Below are positions 9,709 to 18,595 of a DNA stretch of 64,000 bases, piece by piece. The DNA is from Bacillaceae bacterium (GTDB lineage: Bacteria; Bacillota; Bacilli; JACDOE01): positions 96,704 through 160,703 of the forward strand of contig JACDOE010000005.1 in assembly GCA_017656255.1 (NCBI GenBank). The letters are read 5' to 3'. Every line of letters begins with the position of its first letter. The first letter of the stretch is position 1. A program made the translations under genes and the position numbers. The notes under the pieces are model-generated. The model worked only from the letters and a program-made list of their open reading frames with translations. It was not told the origin of the DNA and ran no database searches.

Positions 9709-9742
9709 TGTTACAAACATACCCGCGAGTATGTTTGTAACA
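9709..9742 (+). other. Perfect 14-bp intra-operon inverted repeat
   Basis: TGTTACAAACATAC, a 6-base loop, then its exact complement, between the PLP enzyme gene and the deacetylase gene. No T-run follows, so it is not a standard terminator. It may be an RNA hairpin that sets relative expression or protects an mRNA end, or a protein-binding palindrome. Confidence 0.7.
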
Positions 9743-9789
9743 GCCTGATTGTGAGGCCAGAGCGCCCCATTAAGAAAGAGGTGATGATC

Positions 9790-10998
9790 ATGTCTGTCCA
9801 TTCAGAATCGATGGTGGCGAAAGCGGGTACCATCGCCAATCAGCTGGTGGAATGGCGTCGTACCCTTCATCAGAATCCGGAACTCAGCTTTCAGGAATAT
9901 GAGACCTCGGAAATGGTGGCCCGACTTCTGCGACAAATTCCGGGAATGCAAGTACAGACAGGGATTGCCGGAACAGGCGTCGTCGGTGTCCTGACTACCG
10001 GTAAGGGACCGGTCATCGGCATTCGCGCGGATATGGACGCCCTGCCGATCTGTGAACAGGCCGATCACGACTACTGTTCGAGAAGGCCGGGGGTGATGCA
10101 TGCCTGCGGACATGATGCCCATACCTCGATCTTACTGGGAACGGCTTATCTACTGGCTGATTATTTTCATAAAGGACGGTTGTCCGGCACCGTGAAATTT
10201 ATTTTCCAGCCGGCTGAAGAAGCCCCTGATGAAAATGGGTTAAGTGGCGCTCCCTATATGATCCGGGCCGGTGTTCTGGAAGATGTGGATGCGGTTCTGG
10301 CCCTGCATATGGACCCCGAAAATCCGGTGGGGACAGCGCGGGTTCATGACGGATTCAGTATGGCCAACGTCGACGTATTTCGGGGCAAAATAACCGGGAC
10401 CGGCGGCCATGCTGCCTATCCCCATCTGGGTACCGATCCGGTCTGGATGCTGGGACCGGTCCTGCAGGCCATAAACGGCATTGTCTCCCGCCGGGTTTCG
10501 CCACTGGATGAAGCCGTTGTCAGCATCACACAGATTCATGCCGGTACCGCCAGCAACGTGATCCCGACAGAAGTTGAACTGGAAGGAACGCTGAGAAGTT
10601 ACAAACCGGATGTCAGAGAGTTTCTGATCCGGCAGGTGGAAAATGCGTTTGCCCTGGTGTCGAACCTGGGCGGAAACTATCAGGTGGAAGTCATCCGCGG
10701 TGAACCGGCGCTCAACAATCATCCCCTCATCAATCAATGGCTCACCCAGACGATTCAGGATCTGTTCCCCGGATTTCATATCAAAAATGAACCATTCGGA
10801 CTCGGCGGAGAAGACTTCGGACATATGACCCAGGTTGTTCCGGGCGCGATGTTCTTTCTCGGTTGCGCCTTCAATGACGACGTGCCGCGTGAACTGCACA
10901 CCCCCGTTTTTGATATCGATGAAAAATGTCTTCCCGTTGGCGCGGCGATTATGGCCGAAACAGCCCTGCGTTTTCTCTCAGGTGAGTATTTCATATAA
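9790..10998 (+). CDS. doeB2: M20-family N-acetyl-diaminobutyrate deacetylase (DoeB2-like)
   Basis: 402 residues, starting at ATG 9790 behind AAAGAGGTG. This is an M20 amidohydrolase with GIRADMDALP, the metal-binding ACGHDAHTS loop, QPAEEAP (catalytic Glu) and a dimerisation domain near 190-300. Members include hippurate and N-acetyl-diaminoacid deacetylases. The classic DoeB/EutE is an aspartoacylase-like protein; the M20 form is known as DoeB2 in some ectoine loci. It should remove acetate from N-acetyl-diaminobutyrate to give L-2,4-diaminobutyrate. The substrate is inferred from operon position. Confidence 0.8.
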   Translation: MSVHSESMVAKAGTIANQLVEWRRTLHQNPELSFQEYETSEMVARLLRQIPGMQVQTGIAGTGVVGVLTTGKGPVIGIRADMDALPICEQADHDYCSRRPGVMHACGHDAHTSILLGTAYLLADYFHKGRLSGTVKFIFQPAEEAPDENGLSGAPYMIRAGVLEDVDAVLALHMDPENPVGTARVHDGFSMANVDVFRGKITGTGGHAAYPHLGTDPVWMLGPVLQAINGIVSRRVSPLDEAVVSITQIHAGTASNVIPTEVELEGTLRSYKPDVREFLIRQVENAFALVSNLGGNYQVEVIRGEPALNNHPLINQWLTQTIQDLFPGFHIKNEPFGLGGEDFGHMTQVVPGAMFFLGCAFNDDVPRELHTPVFDIDEKCLPVGAAIMAETALRFLSGEYFI

Positions 10999-11043
10999 CG
11001 TTGATTTAACGCGCGCCCCTATTTTATAAAAGGAGGAATTGGC

Positions 11044-12084
11044 ATGGCCCACAAACTGGCATTAATCGGATTTGGCACAGTCGGTCAGGGACTGGCGGAA
11101 ATACTGCTGGAAAAAGCAGATCCCCTGCGGGAGGAAGAAGGTTTTGAAGCGAAAATTGTGGCCATTTCAGATATGATGAAAGGTTCTCTCTATCATCCGG
11201 ACGGACTGGATATCCGGAAGGTGCTCGAGGTCACCCGGGAAACCGGAAGTCTTGAGGGCTATCCGGATACACCCGGACTCATCCGGGGATGGGACAGTTT
11301 TGAAACCATTGAAAAGAGCAATGCCGATACCATCGTGGAAATTACATTTACCGATATCAAAACCGGCCAACCGGCGATTGATCACTGCCGGGCCGCTTTT
11401 GAAAACGGAAAAAATGTGGTGACCAGCAACAAAGGCCCGGTTGCACTGGCTTATCCGGAACTGTCTGAACTGGCACGTAAAAACGGCGTCAAGTGGGGAA
11501 TCGAAGGTTCAGTCATGAGTGGAACGCCGGCGCTTCGCATCCCGAGGGTCTCCCTGGCCGGAAATGAAATCAAGGAAATTCGCGGTATTCTAAATGGAAC
11601 CACCAACTATATCCTGACCAAAATGGAAGAAGGCCTCACTTATGATGAAGCATTGAAAAAGGCACAGGAACTCGGTTATGCGGAAGCGGATCCAACCAGT
11701 GATGTGGAAGGCTATGACGCCCTGTACAAAGTGGTCATTCTGGCCAATGTCATCATGAAAGCGTCGCTCACGAGAGATCAAGTGGAACGAAAAGGGATTA
11801 CCGGGTTGACGCCGGATGACATTGAACAGGCCCGGCAGGAAGGGAAACGCTGGAAACTGCTGGCTGAAATCAAAAAAGGACAGGATGGCGTTAGAGCCAG
11901 CGTATCTCCGGTAAAAATCCCCCTCGATGATCCGCTTGCCGGTGTCACCGATGCAACCAATGCCGTAACCTATGTCTGTGACCTGGCGGGTCCTGTAACA
12001 CTTGTCGGTGCCGGTGCCGGGCGGACCGAGACCGGATTTTCACTCCTGATCGACCTGATCAACATTGAACGGGGGCACCTATAG
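11044..12084 (+). CDS. Homoserine dehydrogenase without ACT domain
   Basis: 346 residues behind a strong AAAGGAGGAA. An N-terminal NAD(P) fold (GFGTVGQG, residues 8-15) is followed by the catalytic homoserine dehydrogenase domain with NGTTNYIL and AEADPTSDVEGYDA. It stops after that domain, so the regulatory ACT domain found in many biosynthetic enzymes is missing. It interconverts homoserine and aspartate semialdehyde. In this operon it may be catabolic, linking the PLP enzyme's product to the aldehyde dehydrogenase that follows 44 bases later. A biosynthetic copy elsewhere in the genome would fit this view. Confidence 0.85.
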   Translation: MAHKLALIGFGTVGQGLAEILLEKADPLREEEGFEAKIVAISDMMKGSLYHPDGLDIRKVLEVTRETGSLEGYPDTPGLIRGWDSFETIEKSNADTIVEITFTDIKTGQPAIDHCRAAFENGKNVVTSNKGPVALAYPELSELARKNGVKWGIEGSVMSGTPALRIPRVSLAGNEIKEIRGILNGTTNYILTKMEEGLTYDEALKKAQELGYAEADPTSDVEGYDALYKVVILANVIMKASLTRDQVERKGITGLTPDDIEQARQEGKRWKLLAEIKKGQDGVRASVSPVKIPLDDPLAGVTDATNAVTYVCDLAGPVTLVGAGAGRTETGFSLLIDLINIERGHL

Positions 12085-12128
12085 ATTCAACATTTTGAAG
12101 ATTCCAGGATGAAAGGTGGTATCTGATT

Positions 12129-13577
12129 ATGACGGCCAAAACGACGCCTCGCCGAATATTGATTGGAGGAAAATGGGTCACTTGTGATAGAATAATAGAA
12201 GTAACAGATCCACAGGACAACAGTCTCATTGATACGGTACCGGCCGCAACGGTTGATGACGTGCTTGAAGCGATTGAAAAAGCCCGCTCCGGGGTCAGGA
12301 TCGCGGCAGAAATGCCCGTTCATCAGCGCATCAGTGTCCTCAATCGAACGGCAGACATCATTGAAAACAAAAAAGAGCTTTACGCAACGACCATTGCTCG
12401 AGAGGGTAGCAAAACCATCAGAGAAGCAAGGAAGGAAGTTGCACGCTGTATTCAGACTCTGCGTGTAAGCGCAGAAGAAGCACGGCGGATCAATGGCGAA
12501 ACCATAGCCTTTGATCAAATGCCGGGAAATGATAAACGTATCGGTTATTACTATTATTTCCCCATTGGTATAGTCAGTGCCATTACCCCTTTTAATGATC
12601 CGCTTAATCTCGTGGCGCACAAGGTTGGACCTGCTATCGCATCAGGAAATGCCATCATTGTGAAACCAGCCACCGTCACACCGCTTAGTGCACTCTTGCT
12701 TGTTGAGGCCTTTATAGAGGCCGGTCTTCCTCCAGAGGTTTTATCCATTGTAACGGGTTATGGAAGTGAGATTGGGGATGCCCTGGTCACTCATCCGGAT
12801 ATTCGCAAGATTTCATTTACCGGCGGCCTTGCTGCCGGCACGGAAATCAGCCGAAAAGCCGGGCCTAAACGCATGAGTATGGAACTCGGTTCCAATTCTC
12901 CCGTGATTGTCCTGGAAGACGCTGATCTCGATCAGGCTGTGGAAGCCAGTGTTTCCGGCGCTTATTCTGCAGCCGGCCAGAATTGTCTGGGGGTTCAGCG
13001 CATATATGTGGAAGAGGCTGTTTTCGAAACATTTCGGGACCGTTTCGTAGAAAAAACCCTCCAATATCGGGTCGGGGACAAAATGTCTGAAGACACCGAC
13101 ATGGGACCGATGATCAATGAAAAAGAAGCGAAACGGGTGGAAAGTTGGGTCAATGACGCTGTGAAGGAAGGTGCCAGTCTACTTTGCGGCGGTCAGCGAA
13201 ACGGGGCGTTTTATATGCCCACGGTTTTGACGAATCTCCCAGAACATTGTAAACTAAGCCAGGAAGAGGCATTTGGGCCAGTTGTTACCATAGAAAAGGT
13301 GTCGGGTTTGCAGGAAGCCATTGAAAAATCAAACAGTGTCAATTACGGTCTGCAGGCTGGCATCTTTACCCGGAACATTCATCAGGCCTTTCATGCCATT
13401 CATGATCTGGAAGTTGGGGGGGTGATGATTAATGATAGTAGCGACTTCCGGATAGACAGCATGCCTTTCGGAGGCGTAAAAGGGTCCGGAGTCGGTCGCG
13501 AAGGCGTTCGTTATGCGATTGAAGAGATGACAGAGAAGAAGGTTGTCTGTTTTAATCTGGCACAGCCAGGCATGTGA
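12129..13577 (+). CDS. NAD(P)-dependent aldehyde dehydrogenase, probable aspartate-semialdehyde oxidation
   Basis: 482 residues starting at ATG 12129 after AAAGGTGG. It has the ALDH superfamily landmarks ITPFNDPLN, KPATVTPLSA, FTGG, ELGSNSP (Glu252) and GQNCLG (catalytic Cys286), and ends with the PFGGVKGSG block. In ectoine degradation the DoeC step oxidises L-aspartate beta-semialdehyde to aspartate. This gene fills that slot by position, although its sequence class is the broad succinate-semialdehyde/lactaldehyde type and substrate cannot be read directly. It is the last catabolic gene before the transporter genes. Confidence 0.82.
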   Translation: MTAKTTPRRILIGGKWVTCDRIIEVTDPQDNSLIDTVPAATVDDVLEAIEKARSGVRIAAEMPVHQRISVLNRTADIIENKKELYATTIAREGSKTIREARKEVARCIQTLRVSAEEARRINGETIAFDQMPGNDKRIGYYYYFPIGIVSAITPFNDPLNLVAHKVGPAIASGNAIIVKPATVTPLSALLLVEAFIEAGLPPEVLSIVTGYGSEIGDALVTHPDIRKISFTGGLAAGTEISRKAGPKRMSMELGSNSPVIVLEDADLDQAVEASVSGAYSAAGQNCLGVQRIYVEEAVFETFRDRFVEKTLQYRVGDKMSEDTDMGPMINEKEAKRVESWVNDAVKEGASLLCGGQRNGAFYMPTVLTNLPEHCKLSQEEAFGPVVTIEKVSGLQEAIEKSNSVNYGLQAGIFTRNIHQAFHAIHDLEVGGVMINDSSDFRIDSMPFGGVKGSGVGREGVRYAIEEMTEKKVVCFNLAQPGM

Positions 13578-13595
13578 TAAAAGGGGGTTCACTTG

Positions 13596-13620
13596 TCAAA
13601 CATTCTGTCTGAATGTTTGA
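13596..13620 (+). other. Perfect 10-bp inverted repeat before ehuB
   Basis: TCAAACATTC, a 5-base loop, then the exact complement, in the 115-base gap between the aldehyde dehydrogenase and ehuB. There is no clean T-run. It may tune transporter expression relative to the enzymes. Confidence 0.6.
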
Positions 13621-13692
13621 TGGGATTGAAATTTTTGGTTTTTTTCAAAAATTACCTTTTATCAGGAAAATTAAACAGGGGGTTTTACATTT

Positions 13693-14607
13693 ATGAAAAA
13701 ACTTTTACCGGTTATTCTTGTAGCTTTTCTCTTTGCGCTTGCTGTAGGGTGCGGAAACAATGCGACAACAGAAGAAGGAACTTCCGGCGAAACAGGAGGC
13801 GGCGAAGGGGAAGCAGCGGCCCAGTCCAAGCTTGACGAACTAAGAGAAGCAGGGGTTGTCCGTGTCGGATTTGCAAACGAAGCACCGTATGCCTATGAAG
13901 AAAATGGTGAATTGAAAGGGGCTGCGGTTGAAATCGCCAAAGCTGTTTTTAACGAACTGGGAATTGAAAAAGTGGAAGGACACCTGGCCCAGTGGGATCA
14001 GCTGATTCCCGGTCTAAAAGCGCAGAAATTTGATGCGATCACGGCAGGTATGGCGATCCTCCCCAAACGCTGTAAGCAGGTAGACTTTTCTCAACCTACC
14101 GTGAAATACGGTGAAGGTTTGATCGTTAAGAAAGGAAATCCGCTGGATTTGCACAGCTACGAAGATATTGCTGCCAATCCGGATGTTAAAGTTATCGTTA
14201 TGTCCGGTGCAACCGAGAATGATTTTCTGGTACAGGCCGGTGTGAGCGAGGATCAAATCAGCAATGCGCCTGATATCGCAGCCACCCTTTCTGCCGTACA
14301 GGCTGGACGTGCGGATGCGACAACCGCTACCGAAATGACGGTTAAAAAAGCCGTTCAGGAAATGGGTGAAGACAGCGGACTGGAATACGTGACAGATTTT
14401 GAACAGCCCGATGTACCCGGTGTACCGAGTTATGGAGGTACAGCCTTCCACCCGGATCACGATGATCTGCGTGAAGCTTACAATGCAAAGTTGAAAGAAC
14501 TGAGAGACAACGGAACCATCGCTAATATATTTGAAGACCTTCCGCTCTGGGGAGAAGAGAATATTCCGGAAGATGGTGTGACAACTGAACAACTTTGCCA
14601 GGAATAA
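13693..14607 (+). CDS. ehuB: Ectoine/hydroxyectoine ABC transporter substrate-binding lipoprotein EhuB
   Basis: 304 residues. A signal peptide ends in the lipobox LAVGC (Cys20), followed by an acidic, low-complexity linker (about 22-48) and a family 3 solute-binding domain (VRVGFANEAPYAYEENGELKG onward). It would be lipid-anchored outside the membrane and capture ectoines for EhuCD. Family 3 proteins mostly bind polar amino acids. The ectoine assignment comes from the linked doeA/eutBC genes. A hairpin separates it from ehuC, a common arrangement that yields more binding protein than permease. Confidence 0.86.
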   Translation: MKKLLPVILVAFLFALAVGCGNNATTEEGTSGETGGGEGEAAAQSKLDELREAGVVRVGFANEAPYAYEENGELKGAAVEIAKAVFNELGIEKVEGHLAQWDQLIPGLKAQKFDAITAGMAILPKRCKQVDFSQPTVKYGEGLIVKKGNPLDLHSYEDIAANPDVKVIVMSGATENDFLVQAGVSEDQISNAPDIAATLSAVQAGRADATTATEMTVKKAVQEMGEDSGLEYVTDFEQPDVPGVPSYGGTAFHPDHDDLREAYNAKLKELRDNGTIANIFEDLPLWGEENIPEDGVTTEQLCQE

Positions 14608-14631
14608 GGGTGAGAGACTCTAAACAGATTT

Positions 14632-14662
14632 CAGGCACCCGCCTCAGGGTGCCTGTTATTTC
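14632..14662 (+). terminator. Attenuating hairpin between ehuB and ehuC
   Basis: CAGGCACCC, a 6-base loop, then GGGTGCCTG and a short T-rich tail. The tail is weak, so partial termination or 3'-end protection of ehuB mRNA is more likely than a full stop. Confidence 0.65.
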
Positions 14663-14675
14663 ATCGAAAGGGTGA

Positions 14676-15323
14676 TTGGCGATTAGTGGATATTTAGATA
14701 TACTTTCTGTCTTATCCAGGGGATTATATTATACTATCTCGATTCTGATCGTATCCGCCATCATCGGATATATCATCGCTTTTGTTGCGGGATTCGGTCG
14801 GATTTCCAGGTTTTCGTTTATTCGCAGATTTACCATGATCTATGTAGAGTTTTTTCGTGGTACTTCGCTGATTGTACAATTATTCTGGTTTTATTATGTC
14901 CTCCCGCTTCCCAATTTTTGGGCCGGAACCCTGGCAATCGGACTGAATTATGGGGCTTATATGTCCGAAATCGTAAGGGGATCAATTCTGGCGGTTCCCA
15001 AAGGGCAAACGGAAGCGTCTATTGCATTGAACATGAGTAACTGGCAGCGTATGAGGCTGGTCATTCTTCCGCAGGCGTTACGGATGATGTTGCCGGAATT
15101 CGGGAATTATCTGATTCAAATGGTTAAGGCGACATCACTGGTTTCCCTGATCGGCCTGACCGATATTACGTACCAGGCCATGGTTTATCGCGCTTCAAAT
15201 ATTCCTCAGTCAATTGAGGTATTTGTCATTCTGTTGATCGTCTATTTCCTGATTGCATTACCGCTTATTGCACTGACACGCTGGCTTGAACGGATGTCCT
15301 CGAAGGGGGTGGCGCGTGAATGA
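14676..15323 (+). CDS. ehuC: Ectoine/hydroxyectoine ABC transporter permease EhuC
   Basis: About 215 residues of the HisMQ-type permease family with around five membrane helices and the EAA loop near residues 105-145 (PKGQTEASIALNMS...). The frame has no ATG. TTG 14676 is the best ordinary start, but AAAGGGTG is only one or two bases before it. An ATT start at 14682 would be better spaced, so the true start is uncertain. The 3' end overlaps ehuD by ATGA. Confidence 0.84.
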   Translation: MAISGYLDILSVLSRGLYYTISILIVSAIIGYIIAFVAGFGRISRFSFIRRFTMIYVEFFRGTSLIVQLFWFYYVLPLPNFWAGTLAIGLNYGAYMSEIVRGSILAVPKGQTEASIALNMSNWQRMRLVILPQALRMMLPEFGNYLIQMVKATSLVSLIGLTDITYQAMVYRASNIPQSIEVFVILLIVYFLIALPLIALTRWLERMSSKGVARE

Positions 15324-16045
15324 ATATGATCAGAGAATGGGATTGGTCCACTGTTATCGATGCTTTTCCCCTCATTTTTAAAGCGATGTGGATCACGCTT
15401 GGTATGACCATCGCCTGTTATGCGTTCGCACTCGTATTCGGACTGGTCTGGACGTTCATCAGACGGGTCAGGATCAAACCGCTGCAAAGATTGATCAGTT
15501 TTATTATGGAATTTATTCGTACAACCCCCCCGCTTGTTCAACTGTACTTTATTTATTATGCATGGCCGCTGGTTCCGTACGTCGGGGTCACTCTGGATCC
15601 GATCACCACATCGATTCTTGGACTGGGGATTCATTTCAGCACTTATATTTCTGAGATCTATCGCTCCGGTATTGAATCAGTGGACAAAGGACAGTGGGAA
15701 GCAGCAACGGCCCTCAACTTTTCGACACGGCAGAAATGGACCAAAATTATACTGCCGCAGGCCATTCCTCCGACCATTCCGATGCTGGGAAATTATCTGA
15801 TTATCATGTTTAAAGAGATACCGCTCACGGCGGCGGTGGGAGTAGGCGGAATGCTTTTGACAGCTCAAAAATACGGGGCCAAATTCTATGAATATATGGA
15901 ACCGTTGACGCTGGTTGCCTTATTCTTCCTGCTGCTCAGTTATCCGTCCTCGATTCTGGTACAGAAACTGGAACAGAAGATGAACCGTCGTTTTGATAAA
16001 AAACCGGGCGGCTCTAATAATGGAAAGGAAGTGACAGCATCATAA
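15320..16045 (+). CDS. ehuD: Ectoine/hydroxyectoine ABC transporter permease EhuD
   Basis: 241 residues, again a HisMQ-type membrane permease with an EAA loop ([14 protein letters not shown], around residue 118-131). It would pair with EhuC to form the membrane channel. Its start overlaps ehuC (ATGA), and its stop overlaps the ehuA start (TAATG), which implies translational coupling of the three genes. Confidence 0.85.
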   Translation: MNMIREWDWSTVIDAFPLIFKAMWITLGMTIACYAFALVFGLVWTFIRRVRIKPLQRLISFIMEFIRTTPPLVQLYFIYYAWPLVPYVGVTLDPITTSILGLGIHFSTYISEIYRSGIESVDKGQWEAATALNFSTRQKWTKIILPQAIPPTIPMLGNYLIIMFKEIPLTAAVGVGGMLLTAQKYGAKFYEYMEPLTLVALFFLLLSYPSSILVQKLEQKMNRRFDKKPGGSNNGKEVTAS

Positions 16046-16824
16046 TGGAACCGATCGTTAAATATGAAGATGTGCATAAATCTTTCGGGGATCTGGAAGT
16101 CCTGAAAGGGATTGATCTCAACATCGCACCGGCGGAAAAAGTTGCCCTGATCGGGCCCAGCGGATCCGGGAAAACGACCATTATCCGCCTGCTCATGACA
16201 CTGGAAAAGCCCACTTCCGGATACATCGAGGTGGACGGGGACCCGCTCTGGCACAAGGAGGTCAATGGGAAACTGGTTCCGGCCGATGAAAAACATCTGC
16301 GTGAAGTGCGCGGAAAAATTGGAATGGTGTTTCAGCATTTTAATCTGTTTCCCCATATGACCATTTTAAAAAATTGTACCGTGGCCCCAATCAATGTACT
16401 GGGAATGGACAAGGAAGAAGCCGAACAACGTGCCGTTGAAATGCTGGAAAAAGTCGGGCTGGCTGATAAACTGGAGGCTTATCCGTCGCAGTTGTCCGGT
16501 GGACAGAAACAACGGGTGGCCATGGCCCGGGCTCTCGTTATGCGTCCGAAAGTGATGTTGTTTGATGAAGTCACCTCGGCCCTTGACCCGGAGTTGGTGG
16601 GAGAAGTGCTGGAGGTGATCCGGGAGATTGCTGAAGAAGGCGAAATGGCGATGATCCTCGTAACTCATGAAATGGATTTCGCCCGTGATGTCGCCGATCG
16701 GGTTGTCTTTCTCGATAATGGGGTGATCGCCGAGCAGGGAAAACCGAAAGACATTCTGGAGAACCCGCAGAGCGAACGCCTGCAGTCCTTTCTGGAGCGT
16801 TTTCGTACCAGTTCGTCTTCTTGA
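16045..16824 (+). CDS. ehuA: Ectoine/hydroxyectoine ABC transporter ATP-binding protein EhuA
   Basis: 259 residues with Walker [10 protein letters not shown] (about 37-45), Q-loop, ABC signature LSGGQKQR, Walker [13 protein letters not shown] and the switch histidine in LVTHEM. It is close to GlnQ/HisP-type ATPases that energise polar amino-acid uptake. It is the last gene of the rightward ectoine operon and is followed by a strong hairpin. Confidence 0.87.
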   Translation: MEPIVKYEDVHKSFGDLEVLKGIDLNIAPAEKVALIGPSGSGKTTIIRLLMTLEKPTSGYIEVDGDPLWHKEVNGKLVPADEKHLREVRGKIGMVFQHFNLFPHMTILKNCTVAPINVLGMDKEEAEQRAVEMLEKVGLADKLEAYPSQLSGGQKQRVAMARALVMRPKVMLFDEVTSALDPELVGEVLEVIREIAEEGEMAMILVTHEMDFARDVADRVVFLDNGVIAEQGKPKDILENPQSERLQSFLERFRTSSSS

Positions 16825-17191
16825 TCAGGGGTTACCGGATCTTGAAATGGAAGGACTGGCAAAGTTTAAGCCTCATATACTGATGATAGAAAATGATTTA
16901 AATGCTTGCAGAGCATCCAGAGTTGTTTCTGCAAGCATTTGTTATTAATTTTTCGATAGGTGATCAATCATGTCCGGGTCTGTTTGGAAATTCATCGCCC
17001 TTATTTCTATTGGTATAAACGTCATTTACTATGAAATTTGATTTGGTTTCCCTCTCTTTTTCTCAGGTTCGTGATAGAAGGTCTCACAGCCATCAATGAA
17101 CACGGCCTGGCAAAGTGTTGCGTTCTCTTTCATCATGTTGCCGGGAATGATAACATCTTAATAGATGCATTGCAAAAGGAGGAAGCCGCGG
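16825..17191. other. 367-base gap after ehuA
   Basis: The gap holds one clear terminator (next entry) and the leader of the aldo/keto reductase gene. No other convincing gene, repeat or RNA structure was seen. Short open frames here lack ribosome binding sites. Confidence 0.6.
16900..16948 (+). terminator. Terminator of the ectoine operon
   Basis: AAATGCTTGCAG pairs exactly with CTGCAAGCATTT around a 17-base loop and is followed by a T-rich stretch. It closes the doeA-ehuA transcription unit. Confidence 0.7.
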
Positions 17192-18100
17192 ATGAAGAAA
17201 AATCAACTGGGGCAATCGGATTTATATGTGACGGAAATCGGACTGGGCTGTATGACCCTGGGAACGGATGAAGACAAGGCGACCCGGATCATTCATGAAG
17301 CGCTGGATCGGGGGGTCAATTTTTTTGATACGGCTGATCTGTACGATTACGGGCAAAATGAAGAAATCGTCGGGAAAGCCCTGCAGGGTAAACGGGACCA
17401 GGTGATACTGGCAACCAAAGTAGGAAACCGGTGGAACGAGAACAAAGACGGCTGGCACTGGGACCCTTCCAAAGCATACATAAAAGAAGCCGTCAAAGAG
17501 AGTCTGCGAAGGCTCCGGACCGATTATATCGATCTCTACCAGCTCCATGGCGGGACTATCGACGATCCGATCGATGAAACCATCGAAGCCTTCGAGGAGT
17601 TGAAAGAAGAGGGGTGGATTCGCTATTACGGGATTTCTTCCATTCGGCCCAATGTGATTCGGGAATATGTCAAAAGATCCAATATTGTAAGCGTCATGTC
17701 CCAGTACAGCATCCTGGACCGACGCCCGGAAGAAGAAACGTTGTCGCTGCTCCATCAAAATGGAATCAGCCTGATCGCCCGAGGACCGGTGGCGAAAGGA
17801 CTGCTGTCAGAACGGGTATTTGATAATGGGGCGGCGGATTATCTGGATTATTCAGCAGAAGAAGTCCAGGAACTTGTAGAAAAATTGAAAGGTCTGACGG
17901 ACAGCAACCGAAGTATCACCCAGACCGCTCTGCGTTATACCCTGGCCCATCCCGCCGTTGCGACGGCCATACCGGGAGCAAGCAGGCCGGAACAATTGAT
18001 CCACAATGTTCAGGCGGGGGACGTAGCGGGGTTAACCAAAGATGAGATTGAGAAAATCAGAAGCTGGTCGAAAGCCAACCATTATCAACAACATCGATAA
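17192..18100 (+). CDS. Aldo/keto reductase
   Basis: 302 residues, starting at ATG 17192 behind AAAAGGAGG. It shows the AKR barrel marks FFDTADLYDYGQNEE (catalytic Asp and Tyr), LATKVG (Lys), YQLHGG (His position) and a C-terminal NADPH-binding region TAIPGASRPEQL. It would reduce aldehydes or ketones with NADPH in the cytoplasm. The natural substrate is not evident. It is a single-gene unit with its own terminator. A link to the neighbouring ectoine island cannot be shown. Confidence 0.85.
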   Translation: MKKNQLGQSDLYVTEIGLGCMTLGTDEDKATRIIHEALDRGVNFFDTADLYDYGQNEEIVGKALQGKRDQVILATKVGNRWNENKDGWHWDPSKAYIKEAVKESLRRLRTDYIDLYQLHGGTIDDPIDETIEAFEELKEEGWIRYYGISSIRPNVIREYVKRSNIVSVMSQYSILDRRPEEETLSLLHQNGISLIARGPVAKGLLSERVFDNGAADYLDYSAEEVQELVEKLKGLTDSNRSITQTALRYTLAHPAVATAIPGASRPEQLIHNVQAGDVAGLTKDEIEKIRSWSKANHYQQHR

Positions 18101-18110
18101 GATAAAATGA

Positions 18111-18149
18111 GAGCCGTTTGATCAAAAGCGATCGAACGGCTCTTTTTTT
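18111..18149 (+). terminator. Intrinsic terminator after the aldo/keto reductase
   Basis: A 13-bp stem (GAGCCGTTTGATC paired with GATCGAACGGCTC, one G-U) is followed by seven T residues. Confidence 0.85.
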
Positions 18150-18167
18150 AAACAAGTTCAGCACGAT

Positions 18168-18380
18168 TCACGTATTCGATTCATAGCTGTACATACTGTC
18201 CTTCCAATCTCCGGAATCATGATATTTCATATAATAGTACTCCAGTTTCTGTACATGATACAAGTGTTTCTGATAATAGTGAATGTGTCGTGCCGGATCC
18301 ACATATTCATATTTTTTGGCCAGCAGAAAATACAAATTGGCTTTGTCAAGATAATACTTCAGTTTGTTTTCCTTGCCCAT
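18168..18380 (-). CDS. Small tyrosine-rich protein, unknown
   Basis: 70 residues, starting at ATG 18380 after GAGGAGGG. Charged and rich in Tyr, Lys and His, with a likely helical YYxxKH pattern (LDKANLYFLLAKKYEYVDP). No signal peptide or membrane segment is present. I do not recognise a family. The good ribosome binding site and independent direction favour a real gene. Confidence 0.6.
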   Translation of the reverse strand: MGKENKLKYYLDKANLYFLLAKKYEYVDPARHIHYYQKHLYHVQKLEYYYMKYHDSGDWKDSMYSYESNT

Positions 18381-18560
18381 TTTCACCCTCCTCAGTGTCT
18401 GTGTCACTAGTCAGAATATGTATCTATAGGGAAATGTGTATAAGACAGTTGACCATTTTGCAGGAATTGGGCGATTGATGCTTATTTCAACATGACGATG
18501 GTCTTTCGTCAGGTGTCAGGTTATGGTAAAATAAACACATGTTTTGTTATGTGATAATAA

Positions 18561-18577
18561 GTTTCATCTAATGAAAC
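18561..18577. promoter_or_regulatory. Palindromic operator candidate upstream of the VOC-methyltransferase gene
   Basis: GTTTCAT-CTA-ATGAAAC is a perfect 7-bp inverted repeat just upstream of the ribosome binding site. It could be bound by a dimeric repressor. The regulator is unknown. Confidence 0.45.
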
Positions 18578-18595
18578 AAAAAGGAGGAGTTTTTT

